A stretch of 64,000 nucleotides of DNA from Dactylis glomerata (taxonomy: Eukaryota > Streptophyta > Magnoliopsida > Poales > Poaceae). Positions 10,363-22,130 of this stretch are shown here, piece by piece. Location of the stretch: the NCBI GenBank assembly GCA_007115705.1, contig QXEO01001027.1, positions 1,241,659-1,305,658 of the forward strand, written 5' to 3'. Each line of letters starts with the position of its first letter. The stretch's first letter is position 1. The notes below the pieces were generated by a model. It saw only the letters and a program-made list of their open reading frames with translations, did no database searches and was not told the DNA's origin. Both the position numbers and the translations under genes were made by a program.

Positions 10363-13300
10363 ATGACCTCGCCTTCGCCTCCTCACTTCCCGGTGGGGAA
10401 TCAGCTACTAGGATTCGGACCGTCGGGATGGAGTTGCGCGCCGGCTCAGTGGCAGCGCGCTCTGTGCACGTACTCCTCTGACCCTCGGAGCTCCTCCGGC
10501 ATCTGCGACGCTGGCCTGGCGGCCGTTGCTGGCGCGACGTCGCCGGACGTCGTCCAGGTGTCCGCCGACGAGGGCGCGACGCCTATACCCGCCCAGAAAG
10601 GTTCATTTTCGGATCTTAATATTTTCGAAATTTCGTTCTAGCATTGTTTGTGCAAAACACCGATTCTCCATTTTGCTTCAGGGGATCTCTGAATCTGTCG
10701 TGTATTTTTGATATTCCGGTCAGACGTCTGTTCCTTGCCTGGTTTTAACAGTTGACGGTTCGACTTGGGCAGGCTATAGGCGAGAAGTAAAATAAATGCA
10801 GTGCTTCTAGTTCCGCCATATTGGTGCTTACATCAATCTCAGAGTAATAATTTCGAATGAGTAATTTAATACTCTCTCCGGTTTTGTTTACAACATGCAC
10901 ACAGTTTAAGAAAAATATTGACCACCAAGTTTTGCCAACAAAAAATGAGATATATATCCTAAAACTTATATCATTGGATTCATATTTAAAAGAAGTTTTT
11001 ATTGATATAATTTTTATGACATATAATTCATTCGAGATAAGATTTTCTGAGCACCATCTTAGCTATCCCCTCTATCTGGCCTGTTCAGAGGTGCATCAAG
11101 ATCCGTGCTAGTACTTTTTTCCCCTCACAAACAACTTCTCTTTTTTGTATCTCTCACACCATATAATATTTGAATCCGAAACTTTGCAGTTCACCGAAAC
11201 ATTTGAGATAGAATGTGGGAAAAATACTTTGGTATTTTTATAACATTATATATATATGTATTTAAAGAAATTCTTTTGAAATTTAAAAATTCGAAAATTT
11301 CAAACTGCACAAAAAAAATCCTAAACTATTTTTGTCATGTTGCAGTTGTAATGTTTCAATGGTACGCAAAGTATTAAATCTATATATTATACATTTTGAT
11401 AGATATAAAAAAGAGAAACTAGAAAAGGTTAAGAGGGTATAGGTGAGACCCTACTCATTTTATACTTTTCCAATTCATAATTTGTTAATAAAAATAGATG
11501 GTCAAATTTTACCTTAATCCGCGTGCGTGCCTTGTACTCAGGAAAATGCAGTAGTACATGGTCAATTACCAATGAACACAATGATGGGTGGATTAATTTG
11601 TACTTTTTTTTTGAATTTTCACCGGGGGAGGGAGAAAACCCTCCACCTGAATTTGTATTCAGTTGCCTAAAAGGCTTATGCAGCCTATGCAAGATGGGTT
11701 CAAATGAATCAGAGTTATACAGAGGGAGCAGAAAAAATAAACAACACACACCAACACACAACACACAAAGGAAGAGATGAGGGTGGGAGGTGCTGGCGAG
11801 AAGAGAGCATCGTCGGCGTAACCGACAACCTCGATCAACCGAGTCCAAACCAGGACACTGTTTCATCGACGTAATCTAACGGAAGCGCGCAGACGAGACC
11901 ACACAACGCCACGACACCACCTGCATCGGGGGTGTGGTCGAAAGGTCACGAGCAGCGAGACGACGCCATGACACCCGCGTGCCACCGGCTTGGACGAAGG
12001 GCCTCACGGCGCCAGCGACACACCAACAAGCACCGCCGCTCGGCACACGGCCTCCCGCGCCTGCACGACCCAGCTTCGATATGGATCCGCCGCAAGAAGA
12101 ACACCACCAGAAGGGGGAGGACGGCCACCCACCAAGCCACAACCCTCCCGGGTGGGATGAAGCCACACCATGGCTGCCACAGCATGGCCATGGAGCATGC
12201 CAGCCCGACGGACCGTCGAGACTGACAGTAGGACTAGGGGAGGCCATCACCTCTAGGAATCGCCCATGGCTGCACCCTTCGTGGGAAGCAAGACACCTCC
12301 TATGGCTGCCATCTGCAGGCCATGGAGATGCCGACCTGCGGCTGCGCAGGCCGATGGACGGGGTGGAGGCGACCACCAACCACCCGACACCACGCCGGCA
12401 AAGCACCGCACCGGGGAGCACCCGGCACCACTAAGCTCCACGCAAAGAGCACACCCGCCGAGTGTACTCGAAGGGGAAGCCCGAATAACTTCACCTGTCA
12501 GATCCAAGCTGGTCGGATCCGGCCGCGCACGCTGCAGCCAACAAGCTGACAGCAGACCGGGGTGAGCCTGGCCGAGCGCCACCGCCTAGATCCACCTCCC
12601 GGGCCATGAGGCAGGCCCAGACGCGGACGGCCATCCCTAGCGGCGCGCCACAGAGCAGCACCAACCGCAAGGAGCCGCCACCTCCCGTCGCCCAGCCTCG
12701 CCCTGCCCGCACCAACGCCGCAGAGCGCCGCCGGGGAAGATACGAGGCGTAGCCCGCGCGTGCCAACCACATCGCGCCACCACCATGAGCTCCCGCTGGA
12801 TGACGGCGATAGATCCCGCCGCCGCCGGCCACAAGCGGCCTTTGGCTAGCAGTGTAGGCCGGCAACGGCGAGGGGGGGGGGTGGCGGCGGCTTTTAGGGT
12901 TCCGCCCAAGTCGCCTCAAGGGGAGACAACGCGGGGATGTTTTTCCAGTTAGATCAATTTGTACTTTTGTTATGACACCTTGGTTGTTAATTATTACAAC
13001 ATAAAGTTTGGAGTTTCTGTCGAAGCGAAGTAATTTCTTACACAATACAGCTGTTCAGTCAAATTACTGTTGTACAAATATGCTATCCCGAACCAAAAGA
13101 TAATTTACAGGATTATACATTTATACCCTGAATTGGAGAAGGTAGGGTGACCACTCACTTGACATGTCAGCACTAATGGAAAACAGGGCGCCGCCGTGAC
13201 TCTGTCTTCCGAGCCATACTTTGCCGTGTTCCGAGCCACGTGGACACACGGCAGCGAATTGGTCACGGTAGGCGACAAATAAGACATACAACTGTTAAAA

Positions 13301-14738
13301 CTGTGAATAATTTTTCGTAGCTACTTTATCCTGAGTTATAATCTGATATCTTCTTCTAAACTGTGAATATTTTTTCGTATTCCTCTGGTCTGGTAACTGG
13401 CGGTGAAAACTGAATGTCTTTTCACAGGGGATTCCGAAACTAATTTGGATCAGAATACTGTCAAAATCATGACGTACAATGTGTGGTTTCATACGGAAAT
13501 GGAAGTGTCCAGTAGGATGAATGCTATTGGAGATCCTATTCAGCACCACACCCCAGATCTTATATGCCTCCAGGTTCAGAATTTCTCAATTCGAACAATC
13601 AATTATTTCCTTAGTTCCATTCTGAATGGCCCTCACGTATGTGGTACTGCAGGAGGTTACAACAAAGATATATCTGCTTCTGAAAAACTCTGGATGGTGG
13701 GGAGAATACGAATGCTCATTATCGCGTGAGTGGGCTATGAAGAGAAAATGTTGCTGCATGCTGGTATAGTTATATCCTTTTTTCGAAATCCCAGAATCAG
13801 GTGTCATATACTGCACGACTTCAAACATTTTTGCATGGTCCCTAGGGTGCACCTTGGGAGGTCAGTTTATAACTTCAAATATTTGGCAGAAAATATACTG
13901 ATGCCAATCTAACACCGTCAATCCAAATTCTTTTACATGTTTTTGTGCTCAAGAGCTAATGTTTAGTTGGAATTCATCCATTTTCATGGTTAAGAGAGGA
14001 TGCTGATGTTTTTTCTTGTGAGAAAGAGAGGATGCTTCTGTAGTAGGTATTATTTCGACATTTGGGCGGTTGCTGCATTCTAATCGTCTTTCAGCTTTAG
14101 GAACTGCATCTCGTTTATTATGTGTTTCCGGTAATAAACGTGGTTCAGTTGCAAACAAATGCAGATGAGCAAACTGCCCGTGGGTTCTTTCAAGCGCCGC
14201 CCAGTGAGGGGAAGGGAGCTGTGGACAGCAGATGTCAGCATAGGCGGCGTGACCACGGTGGTGGCCACAAGCCACCTGGAGAGCCCGAAGGGTGATATGT
14301 ACAGCCAGGACGATCGGGACTTTCAAGCAAGAAAATGTCTCAGGCTCCTAAGACGTTCACCCAATGTGATATTCGGCGGAGACATGAACTGGGACGAGGA
14401 AGAAGACGGGCCCTTTCCTCTGCCGGACGGCTGGGTTGACGCCTGGACCGAGCTGAGGCCAGGCGAGGATGGCTGGACGTACGACACGCAGGCGAACCCC
14501 ATGCTGTCGGGCAACCCCAAACTGCAGAGGAGGCTGGATCGATTCGTTTGCAGGCTGCCAGATTTTGACATGGACAGCATCGAGATGATCGGGAAGGAGG
14601 CTGTCTCTGGTGTCTCGTACGTGAAGAAGAAGAGAGTAGGCGGGGTGGCTAGCGAGCTGATACTCGATCCCTGTCCTGCCTAGTGACCACTTTGGGCTCG
14701 TTCTCACGATCACACGTCGTCAGGCTGGAAGCGATTAA
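10363..14738 (+). CDS. TDP2: Tyrosyl-DNA phosphodiesterase 2 (TDP2) gene, 3'-frameshifted
   Basis: Predicted exons are 10363-10600, 13428-13573, 13653-13763 and 14165 onward, with matching phases and GT-AG borders. TDP2 removes topoisomerase-derived tyrosyl adducts from DNA 5' ends in the nucleus. Exon 1 (80 codons) contains a degenerate RanBP2-type zinc-finger region around residues 23-50 (W-S-C ... C-T-Y ... I-C-D-A) that lacks the full four-cysteine set. The endonuclease/exonuclease/phosphatase domain follows. T-Y-N97-V-W-F and C-L-Q|E129-V-T (split by an intron after Q128) are present, as are S-H202-L-E-S and G-G-D238-M-N240-W. The frame then stops at 14681-14683, giving about 337 aa. One frame over, V-L-P-S-D-H-F-G-L-V-L-T-I (14673-14711) runs to a stop at 14736-14738. 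A net +1 shift between about 14655 and 14670 therefore removes the catalytic SDH motif. An in-frame ATG at 10162 could add 67 residues. Intron 1 carries a LINE-like insertion. The gene is probably inactive, unless the shift is a sequencing error. Confidence 0.85.
11608..12955 (-). mobile_element. LINE-type retroposon, internally deleted, in TDP2 intron 1
   Basis: Flanked by a perfect 13-bp TSD, 'aatttgtactttt', at 11595-11607 and 12956-12968. A T-run just inside the left edge (11608-11612) is the poly(A) tail of a minus-strand element. The right part (about 11880-12900 on the plus strand) is GC-rich like the 5' regions of plant LINEs. No reverse transcriptase is present, so it is non-autonomous or internally deleted. 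The 5' end resembles the GC-rich segment at 30390-30585 ('ccgccc' then 'agtcgcc' then a G-run). The many overlapping ORFs here are composition effects. Confidence 0.8.
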
Positions 14739-15289
14739 GTGGACTCGGAGACGAAGTGATGCCGTGTTTGCCTCGAGTCCTCGACCACGTTTGTGAAGTA
14801 CTAGAAGTAGCAGCATTACCTGACTGGGGTTCTTTTGTGTAGTAACTTCGTAGGCTGTAGTTTAGACCTCTTATGTGTAGTAACCTGTATGGGGGCTGTT
14901 TTGTGCATGGTCAGGTACGATGGATGCAACAGTCAGCTGAATTGCTTGTGTTGTTCTACCAGTGTCAGCTAGATGTAACCGAGTTCAGTAACAGTCAGAG
15001 GCATCTCACTTCCATTGGAGTCGGACTGGGCCGATCATTCTGCGCAAGCCCAGTCCGTCTATGTAAACATGGTTGGTCTTATTTCGATTATATTTACATG
15101 TTGTTACCCGTTTTTGTTTTGAAATGGGTCTCCCGGCCTATGCATCAAAATAATGCAAAATATTATTTAATTAAAAGTTCGTGAACAGTTCTCAAATTAT
15201 AGTGTTACACCTCAAGCATCACCCAAAGTGGCGAAGTGATTAAACCAGCGAAAAAAGGAATACAAAACTACACTATACATCTTGTACTC
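14739..15289. other. TDP2 3' flank, then unassigned sequence
   Basis: Probable TDP2 3' UTR up to roughly 15100. No further gene or bounded repeat is recognised before the LINE remnant. Confidence 0.45.
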
Positions 15290-15933
15290 TATTAGAACGC
15301 TGCCGACCACCCGGTTTGAAAATAGCCTTAACGATCGCCATCAAACAAGTGTAGCCAGAATCCACATGTCCTTGCTGCTCTAAGGAGAAAAGACCACATG
15401 CTCATTCAATATGTAGTCTTGTGAATAACCTCCAAACTTGAGCACAATTTCGCGTTGTTAAAAATAACATCATTTGGGCAATTCCAAATCGCCCAAAGAA
15501 TTGCACAAACCACCCCCCCCCTCCCAGATTTGTGCTTTGGTTGTTTTGTCAATGCCATTCAACCATTTGCCAAATAGGTTCTTTATGTTTGTTGGAGGTG
15601 GAATATTAAAGGTGAAATATACAACTTGCCAAACTAGTTTTGCAAAATTGCACTTAACAAAAAAAAATGCTCAACAAACTCTTTTGAATTCACAGAAAAC
15701 ACATTTCTTACACACTATCCAATTCCTTTTCAACAGATTGTCCTTAGTAAGTAGTAATTTTTTATGAAGCAACCACATAAATATCATGATTTTTAATGGT
15801 ACCTTGAATTTCCACAAATACATTTGGAGATATGTAGTATCTTCGTTCATATATTCATCATATAAAGATTTCACTGTGAATACTCCAAAAGTTGTTAGAT
15901 GCCAAATAAAGCTATCAGGTTCCTCATTTAATT
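15290..15933 (-). mobile_element. LINE remnant, 3' part (zf-RVT and C-terminal region)
   Basis: On the minus strand, 15671-15946 encodes the reverse-transcriptase zinc-binding (zf-RVT) region of plant LINEs: F-I-W-H-L-T-T-F-G-V-F-T-V-K-S, W-K-F-K-V-P-L-K-I and C-x2-C-V-F-C. A second frame continues with a decayed C-terminal part (N-I-P-P-P-T-N-I-K-N-L-F-G-K-W-L-N-G-I) at about 15550-15610. Frames are broken. This is the downstream half of the LINE at 17271-18365, separated from it by a Mutator-like insertion. Roughly 150 codons normally found between the two halves are missing, so the LINE was already deleted. Confidence 0.8.
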
Positions 15934-17261
15934 GAGTTAATTGCAAAAAGTCACCATATTTTGGGTTAGAGCTTCAAAAAGTCACCACTTTACAATTTGT
16001 TTTATAAAAACCAACTAGTATCGACTAATTGGGTGAAAAAACCACTAATTGACCAGTTGACACTTTCTAAGTGAGTTTTTGACTAGTGGGGCCTAGTGTT
16101 AGGCCTACGTGGCGGGGAAAATGCTCAAAGATGACATATGATAGAGTGGTCCAATGTTTTGGTTTTTTTGTAAAATTAAGTGGGGCCCACATGTCAGATT
16201 CCTTCTTCTTCCTAAACAAAAGCAGACTGGAGAACACCCTACGGCTGCCGACAGCGAGACATGCCAACTGTAGGCCAAGCCTAGCCGCTAGCATGCCAAC
16301 TATTCACCGATGCTGACCGCGGCCGACCGCCTCCGACTCCCCTGCAACTTGGCCAGGTTCTCCCTGCCTCGGCCGACCAAGACCTCCACGGTGGCGCGCG
16401 ACCAGATTTGATGAAGATGGAGGCCTGGCGGCTCGGTCTTGTCGAGGACGTTGCTCTGGTGGTCTCCGAGCTTGATGGGGTCTCGGGTGAGATGGTCCTT
16501 GGCTCTTTGGTGCTCATCGGGTACTCTTCTTGCCATGGAAGAGCTCCCTCTGGCGGCAATTGCTCGCCGGAGCAATTTCGGCGGCGCCTGCCATGCCCTT
16601 GAGGCTGGAGCCTGCAGATTCCATCGACACCGAGTAGAGAACCCACGTAGACTCTGGACCATGGCAGGCACTGCCCGGGTGGGCCGTGGTGAGGTGCAGG
16701 TAGGAGATCGCCGGCATGGAGAGAGGCATGTGGTGGCGTCTAACAGAGAGGAGCATGGCTGACCTAGACTTGGCAGATCCTCGCCAGAGTTGCAGGAGGC
16801 AGATGGTGGTTGGCGCCAGCGCGGCTGGCCTTCATGCGACAAGGCCTCGCCGGAGAGACTGCTGTCGGGGCTGCCTCTAACTGGTTCACTCAGGTGGCTG
16901 TGAGGTGGAAAATAGAGAAAAAGAATATGAAAAATAAGGAAAAAGGAAATGAAAGAAAAAACAATAAAAAAATAGGGACTCATGTTAGGCTTTGCTTTTT
17001 TTAGACAAGCCGACAATTGTGGCCCACTCCAACTTTACAAAAAGAAACCCCAAATTTAGAACCTATCAACGTGAGTTCCTTTGACCGGTCATGACCGCCA
17101 CGTAGGCCTAACGATGGGGTCCACCGATCAGAATGCTCTTAGTGCTCGTAAACTCAACAATGGGTGGTTTTTCTCACCGAATTACTCAATACCAGATGAT
17201 ATTTAAAATGGTGCTTTTTAACACCCTAACACGATATGTGGTGGCCTTTTGCAATTAACTC
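15934..17261. mobile_element. Mutator-like element (MULE), possible Pack-MULE, 1328 bp
   Basis: Flanked by a perfect 9-bp TSD, 'catttaatt' (15925-15933 and 17262-17270), the length diagnostic for Mutator-type elements. The TIRs start 'gagttaattgcaaaa' on both sides and stay recognisable for about 190 bp ('ttaggcctacgtggcgg' occurs near the inner end of both). The interior (about 16280-16870) is GC-rich, contains no transposase, and carries overlapping ORFs on both strands. It may be captured host sequence, which would make this a Pack-MULE. The source was not identified. Confidence 0.88.
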
Positions 17262-17270
17262 CATTTAATT

Positions 17271-18365
17271 AAACATTCATCAAACGTTTAACAAGGTGTG
17301 CAACCATCTCTCCAACGATCGTCCCTCAAAACTTTTAAAGGTCTTGATATCTAATACCTCAATGCGTAGACCTCCTTGATCCTTAGGATGACAAATGATA
17401 TTCCATTTGGTTAATTTATAACTTTTTCTTATGATGAGTACTTTGCTAAAAGAAACGCGGTCTATAAAAATCCAATCTTTTATGTACCCCTTTGAGTATT
17501 TCAAACAAGGATTAAAGAGACATCGGAAGACTAGTTAAAATAGAGTTAATTAGGACAAAGCGATGACCATATGATAGCATCTTGCCTATTCAACATCCGA
17601 ACTTCTTCTCGAAGCAATTTTCAACCGTTTTCCACTCATTGTTGAGCAATTTCCTATAGTGGATTGGATACCCAAATAGTTGAACGGTAGTGAGCCCACA
17701 CCACAACCAAAATATTTATATAAGCATCCTCATTTTCTTTTGCTTTACCAAAACATAAAATCTCACTCTTATGAATCTATTTTTAAGCCGGATAGCTGCT
17801 AAAAAAAATGCATAGATTAAGTTTCATTTTCATCGACTTTTCAAATTCATGTTCCATGAATAAAATTGTATCATCGGCATATTGAAGACTTGATACCCCT
17901 CCTTCTACAAGGTGTGGTATTAATCCTCTAACCTTTCCATCCTACTTTGCCCACGCAATCAAAATAGCTAACATATCCGCCATAATATTAAAGAGCATAG
18001 GGATAGAGGATCACCCTGTCGCAGTCCCTTCAAAGTTTGGAAATAATGACCTATGTCATCATTAACGTGAATACCTACACTTCCCCTTGAACAAATCTAG
18101 CTACCCAATCACGCCATAGTGGTGGGAAGGTCTTCATACGCAAAGATTGTTGTAAGAAAGACCATTTCACCTTATCATAGGTCTTTTCAAAATCTATTTT
18201 TAACAGAACACCATACATTTTTTCCTATGCAACCCATGAATTGTCTCATGCAAAACAACCACCCCTTCCAAAATATTCCTCCTGTAGATCTAATCACCTT
18301 CTGCTCAAGTCCAGTAACCCTATTATACCAACTTTTGTAAAGGTTTTAAAACTAACATTCACCAC
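17271..18365 (-). mobile_element. LINE remnant, reverse transcriptase part
   Basis: Minus-strand reading gives decayed LINE reverse transcriptase in order. N-I-L-E-G-V-V-V-L-H-E-T-I-H lies at about 18235-18280, V-L-L-K-I-D-F-E-K-T-Y-D-K at about 18170-18210, a D-P-L-S-P-like block with N-I-M-A-D-M-L near 17970-18010, and G-G-L-R-I-E-V-L-D-I-K near 17340-17375. Stops and frameshifts are frequent. Its 5' side abuts the LPP fragment at about 18365. Confidence 0.78.
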
Positions 18366-18724
18366 ATTCTGTTTTCAGGAAACTGGTCACATGCAAACCA
18401 TTACCACATTCTTAACACAGAAGAACGATCAAGGAGCAGCCAACTACACTCTCCATTTATAAATATAAGATGTTTTAGGTTTGTGAAGCAAATATATCTA
18501 GATAAGTTTTAGTGTATGTATTCGAGTGAACCTACACACTAAAACTTATCCAGATACATTTGCTTCACAAAGCTAAAACATCTTATATTTATGAACGGAG
18601 GGAGTACCTCGTATCGCAATCATCCACCGCCGCGTGACATATCCATTGTCCCTTTTGCTGTCTCCGTGGAAAGGAGGATCACTCGTTGAGCATTAGATTC
18701 GAAGGAGGCGGGAAGCAGAGCTCG
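18366..18724 (+). pseudogene. Partial LPP copy: intron-6 end plus exon 7, interrupted
   Basis: Begins with 'ttctgttttcag' (the acceptor of LPP intron 6, compare 4157-4166), followed by exon-7-like sequence: 'catgcaaaccattaccacattcttaac' aligns to 'catgcatatcatcaccacattcttaac' at 4179-4205. After a MITE (18447-18604) it resumes at 18607 with sequence matching 'cctcggatcgccattcg', then 'cagagctcg' (to 18724). A CACTA element starts at 18725. The copy retains intron sequence, so it arose at DNA level, not from cDNA. It has the same orientation as the parent gene 14 kb away and lacks exons 1-6. Confidence 0.85.
18447..18604. mobile_element. Stowaway MITE (158 bp) inside the LPP copy
   Basis: Flanked by TA (18445-18446 and 18605-18606). 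The inverted-repeat halves share 'aaatataagatgtttta' and 'gtgaagcaaat', and the right end is 'cggagggag'. The parental LPP exon reads straight through the site with a single TA ('cacc-TA-cctcgg', near 4235-4245). Confidence 0.92.
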
Positions 18725-21700
18725 CACTAGTACACGGTATATATTTAGGGGCACTTTGGGCAGGGGCATTTTTCAAAGTGCCCCAAAAAGTTCTAATTTG
18801 AGGCATTTTGATTAAAGTGCCCCTAATTTATTATAATTTGAGGCACTTTGGTCAAAGTGCTTCTAATTTGAAAGATTTTGGGGCATTTTGAAGAAGTGCC
18901 CCAAAAGGTAGCAACCTTTTGAGACACTTTTGATTGAAATGCCTCTAAAGGTAGCTACTTTTGGGGCACTTTCAAATGTGCCCCAAAAGTTTGCTACTTT
19001 TGGGGCATTTTAATCAAAGTGCCTCAAAAGTAGCAATCTTTTGGGGCACTTTCAGATGTGCCTCAAATAATATAAAGGAGTTACAACATTAAGGAATAAC
19101 TCAATCTTCAGTATGATCAACAACAACTACTGATCAACAACAACTAATTACAAAGTAACACCAACTAATTAAAGGGCAACATGATCTAGTTAATTAAGTA
19201 GTAACAGGAACTGATCAACGAGCAACATAAACTAATTAAGGAGTAACGAGCTAGGTAGCAGCAACAAGCTGGGTAGCAGCATCAACCAGCGTCAAGCAGA
19301 ATAATAACCTTCATGGGTTCATTATTTCAACCAGGTCAAGACAGATTGCTGCATTTCTTGCTTCACCATTCAGCAGAAGGAGGGATCCATCCCCAATGCC
19401 CGCCACTTCTGCAAAATGTTCCCACCCAATTTGGAATACAATGTGATCTTCCCCTTCAATATGGTACCATTCTTGTATAGGCTCATCAAAATCCCTTGTC
19501 CAGAAAAGTACATTTCCATATACTTGAATCAGATGACATCTCCCAAATGTATATCATACAAAGTGTGGAGAGTTTTGGTTTATTTATTGGAACCTTGCTC
19601 TCTTTGGAAGTTGGTTATCTCATTCCTTCTTATTTGTTTTATACTCTTAAAATAAGATATGTCATTGAGGATATGTGTTTTAGTTATCCTTTATGTTCAT
19701 TGGCATTTGCTTTGTTCACTTGTTGAACTTTGCAACCAATCTTGTGCTAATTTGTTTTGTGGATATAATTCAGACAACCTTTTTTTGCTTCACGCTTTTG
19801 TGTGCTTTCTTATTTTTCTTAGAGTTTTGTCCAAGTTGTTTTTCTTTTGGTTCTTGAAAGTCTTGTGCATGTATGTTTACTAAATATATACTCTATGTCA
19901 TGTTTTGCTTTCTTTAATCTAATATATAGGATAAACTCCAATAAATCCTAAATTGGCTAAGTTGTGCATAAAATTCAAGTTCTTATCTATATGCACATAT
20001 TTATGTGGAGCTTGTCCTATATATTGTAGTGTATCATTCCAATGATATCTCGGTAACAAGTACTTTCTTTATGCATACTTTTCTAGCATCCAACCTTGTG
20101 TGGGTTGTTTCTTGATATAAAAATCTTTATTTGCAAATCTGGTGGTTTTTGTAAAGATCTTAATGAAACCTCTTTATTAGAAATGTGAGTAAGTTGAGAT
20201 GAGTGCATGTTTTTGTAGATAGCTGGGTTCGATTGTGGAGGAATGTGTGCCTCAGGTGGATGTGGCGTCATATCCACCATCACAGTAGCGTCTGCTTCCC
20301 TTCGCTGGCGGTGGAACCTCGACGGTGCAGTCACATCACCAACGCCAGTCTCCCTTCTCATGCGCCTCCCCATCTCCGTCGCCTCCTTTTCTTGGATCCA
20401 TTCTGTTGGAAACCCCTAGCACGGGGTGATAAACGTCCCAAATGTGCATAGCGGGCCATTGTTCATGGGCCGAGCCTAACCATGTTTGACCTCTATACAT
20501 AATGCCTAGTATGTAGGGTGGCAGAGTTGGTATTTTTCTTCTTTTAAACTAATGTTTCATAAACAATATTTACAGTACCGAAAAAACCAAAATAATTGTG
20601 GAAAAAACTTCATGTCGACCAGGTGCCTATGTTCTGAATAATGATATTTTTAGAACAACAAAGGCATGCTAGTCCAGTACACGAAGATAGATGTTGCAGA
20701 CATCTCAAATTCAGATGCTATGAATGTGATGAACTTGCCATCGAGGTGTTTGTGTAAGACTTTCTATTCGGTACTATACTGGATGTTGTATTTAATATCA
20801 ACTCAGTAATGTGGATTCACGAGTATTTCTAAGATCGTAAATTATATGTATAATGGATGTTTAGTCTGAGGCTCCCACACAAATTAATATCAATGATTAC
20901 AAAATTTTGGTCAAATTTAGATCACTTTTGTGTCGTCACGAATGCCTCGATCATTATGCGTCAGGCAACAAGGCTGGGATTTTTTCAGTCGTGGTCATTT
21001 CTGAACCGATTGGAACGGCCACAATCCAAATGCATTGGCCACTGAAGATGCCCTTAGTAATTAGCAGTCATATTTTTGTTCCGTTAAAGCTGCAAGCTTC
21101 TTAGACGTGTCTGGTTTAAAACTTATGTGTGCATGGTACCAAGGTACCCCTGCCTATCCGACATATCATACAATGTCACCCATCCATAGAACTGGCTACT
21201 GGCTGAGGACAATACATACCGCTAGAGAGTAGAAAAAAGCTAGGCATATAGCAAAACAGTTCCGTTCAAAAAAGAATTAGCAAAACAGTTCAGGCGAAGA
21301 CTGACGCCAAGACACGTGCGACTGAACAGCTACAGCGGTGCACAGCTTTGTTTCGTTTCAGTCTGAACAGCAACAGCGGTGCACATCGACCAAAGGGAAT
21401 AGCAGTGCACAGCGCGGTGCTATTTTTAGTCCCACCTCGACAGTTTAATGGAGAATGTACCTGTTTAAATATGTTCCTCCCGTCCCATTGGACGTGATAG
21501 TATCGAGTCAGCTCACGATTCTTGCCCGTTCCCATCCCGCGTTGTTAATTGGCCTGTTGCGCTGCGAGCCCACCAAGCTTAATGGACATGTCGGCCCACC
21601 AAGCCCGTCAAGCTTTAATGGGCCTGTCGCGCGCACAAAGCGAAACGGAACGCTGAAACGGAAGCGAGGCCACGACGTTTCCTGTCAGCGGGCCCATCTA

Positions 21701-22014
21701 GGAGATTCTCGTGGGGCGAATTTATCCAAATCACAGAAAAATGGCTTAAATTGCTAAAAAAAAGGATTTAAATTATATAAAAGGTACACGATTCAACAAC
21801 ATTTTATTGAGCTTCTCAAATTAATTTGGGGCACTCAATATAAATGCCCTAGTTTAGATTTAATTAGAGGCTCTCTAATAAAAATGTCCCAAAAAGTTTT
21901 AGAGGCATGAGTAAAGGAGGCATATTTTAAAGTGCCCCTATATGTCTTTAGGGGCACTTTATATAACTTTAGAGGCACTTTGAAGTGTCTCATATTAACT
22001 TCCGTGTTGTAGTG
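18725..22014. mobile_element. Non-autonomous CACTA (En/Spm) transposon, 3290 bp
   Basis: The termini are CACTAgtACACGG (18725-18737) and CCGTGTTGTAGTG (22002-22014), which are inverted copies with two mismatches. The 3-bp TSD 'tcg' lies at 18722-18724 and 22015-22017, and the parental LPP sequence 'agctcggtaact' shows the empty site. Subterminal regions (18750-19075 and 21810-22000) are packed with repeats of 'ggggcacttt' and 'aaagtgcccc' in both orientations, as in CACTA transposase-binding regions. The interior has no transposase. A small GC-rich block near 20270-20420 may be captured sequence. Confidence 0.93.
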
Positions 22015-22130
22015 TCGGTAACTGAATACCTCAATCACGCGGGTGTATTGTCCCATGAACGGGAAAAAAAAAAGGAGAGTTTGAAGGAATATTTGGCGCA
22101 TACGTCGTGCTTATTGGGTAGGTAGGAAAA
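22015..22130 (+). pseudogene. Partial LPP copy: stop codon and 3' UTR remnant
   Basis: 'tcggtaactgaatacc' (22015-22030) continues the LPP copy across the CACTA insertion and matches 'tcggtaactaaatacc' at 4343-4358, which contains the LPP stop codon. Weaker similarity continues to a shared 'gggtaggtag' near 22116-22125 (parent about 4445-4454). Confidence 0.75.

Noticed and set aside
10857..11111. Stowaway-like start 'tactctctccgg' near 10868
   Set aside because: No matching right end or TA duplication was found. At most a fragment.
11876..12909. Several overlapping ORFs of 60-184 aa on both strands
   Set aside because: They lie inside the TSD-bounded GC-rich LINE-like insertion. Their composition explains the openness and none has a recognised domain.
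13728..13763. A splice donor at 'gtgagt' (13726-13731) ending TDP2 exon 3
   Set aside because: Reading through keeps the frame and gives the expected E-W-A-M-K-R ... C-C-M-L segment up to a GT at 13764, which joins M-S-K-L-P-V in phase.
16300..17016. Minus-strand 238-aa ORF in the MULE
   Set aside because: No known motif, and another ORF on the opposite strand is just as open. It is treated as possible captured sequence, not a gene.
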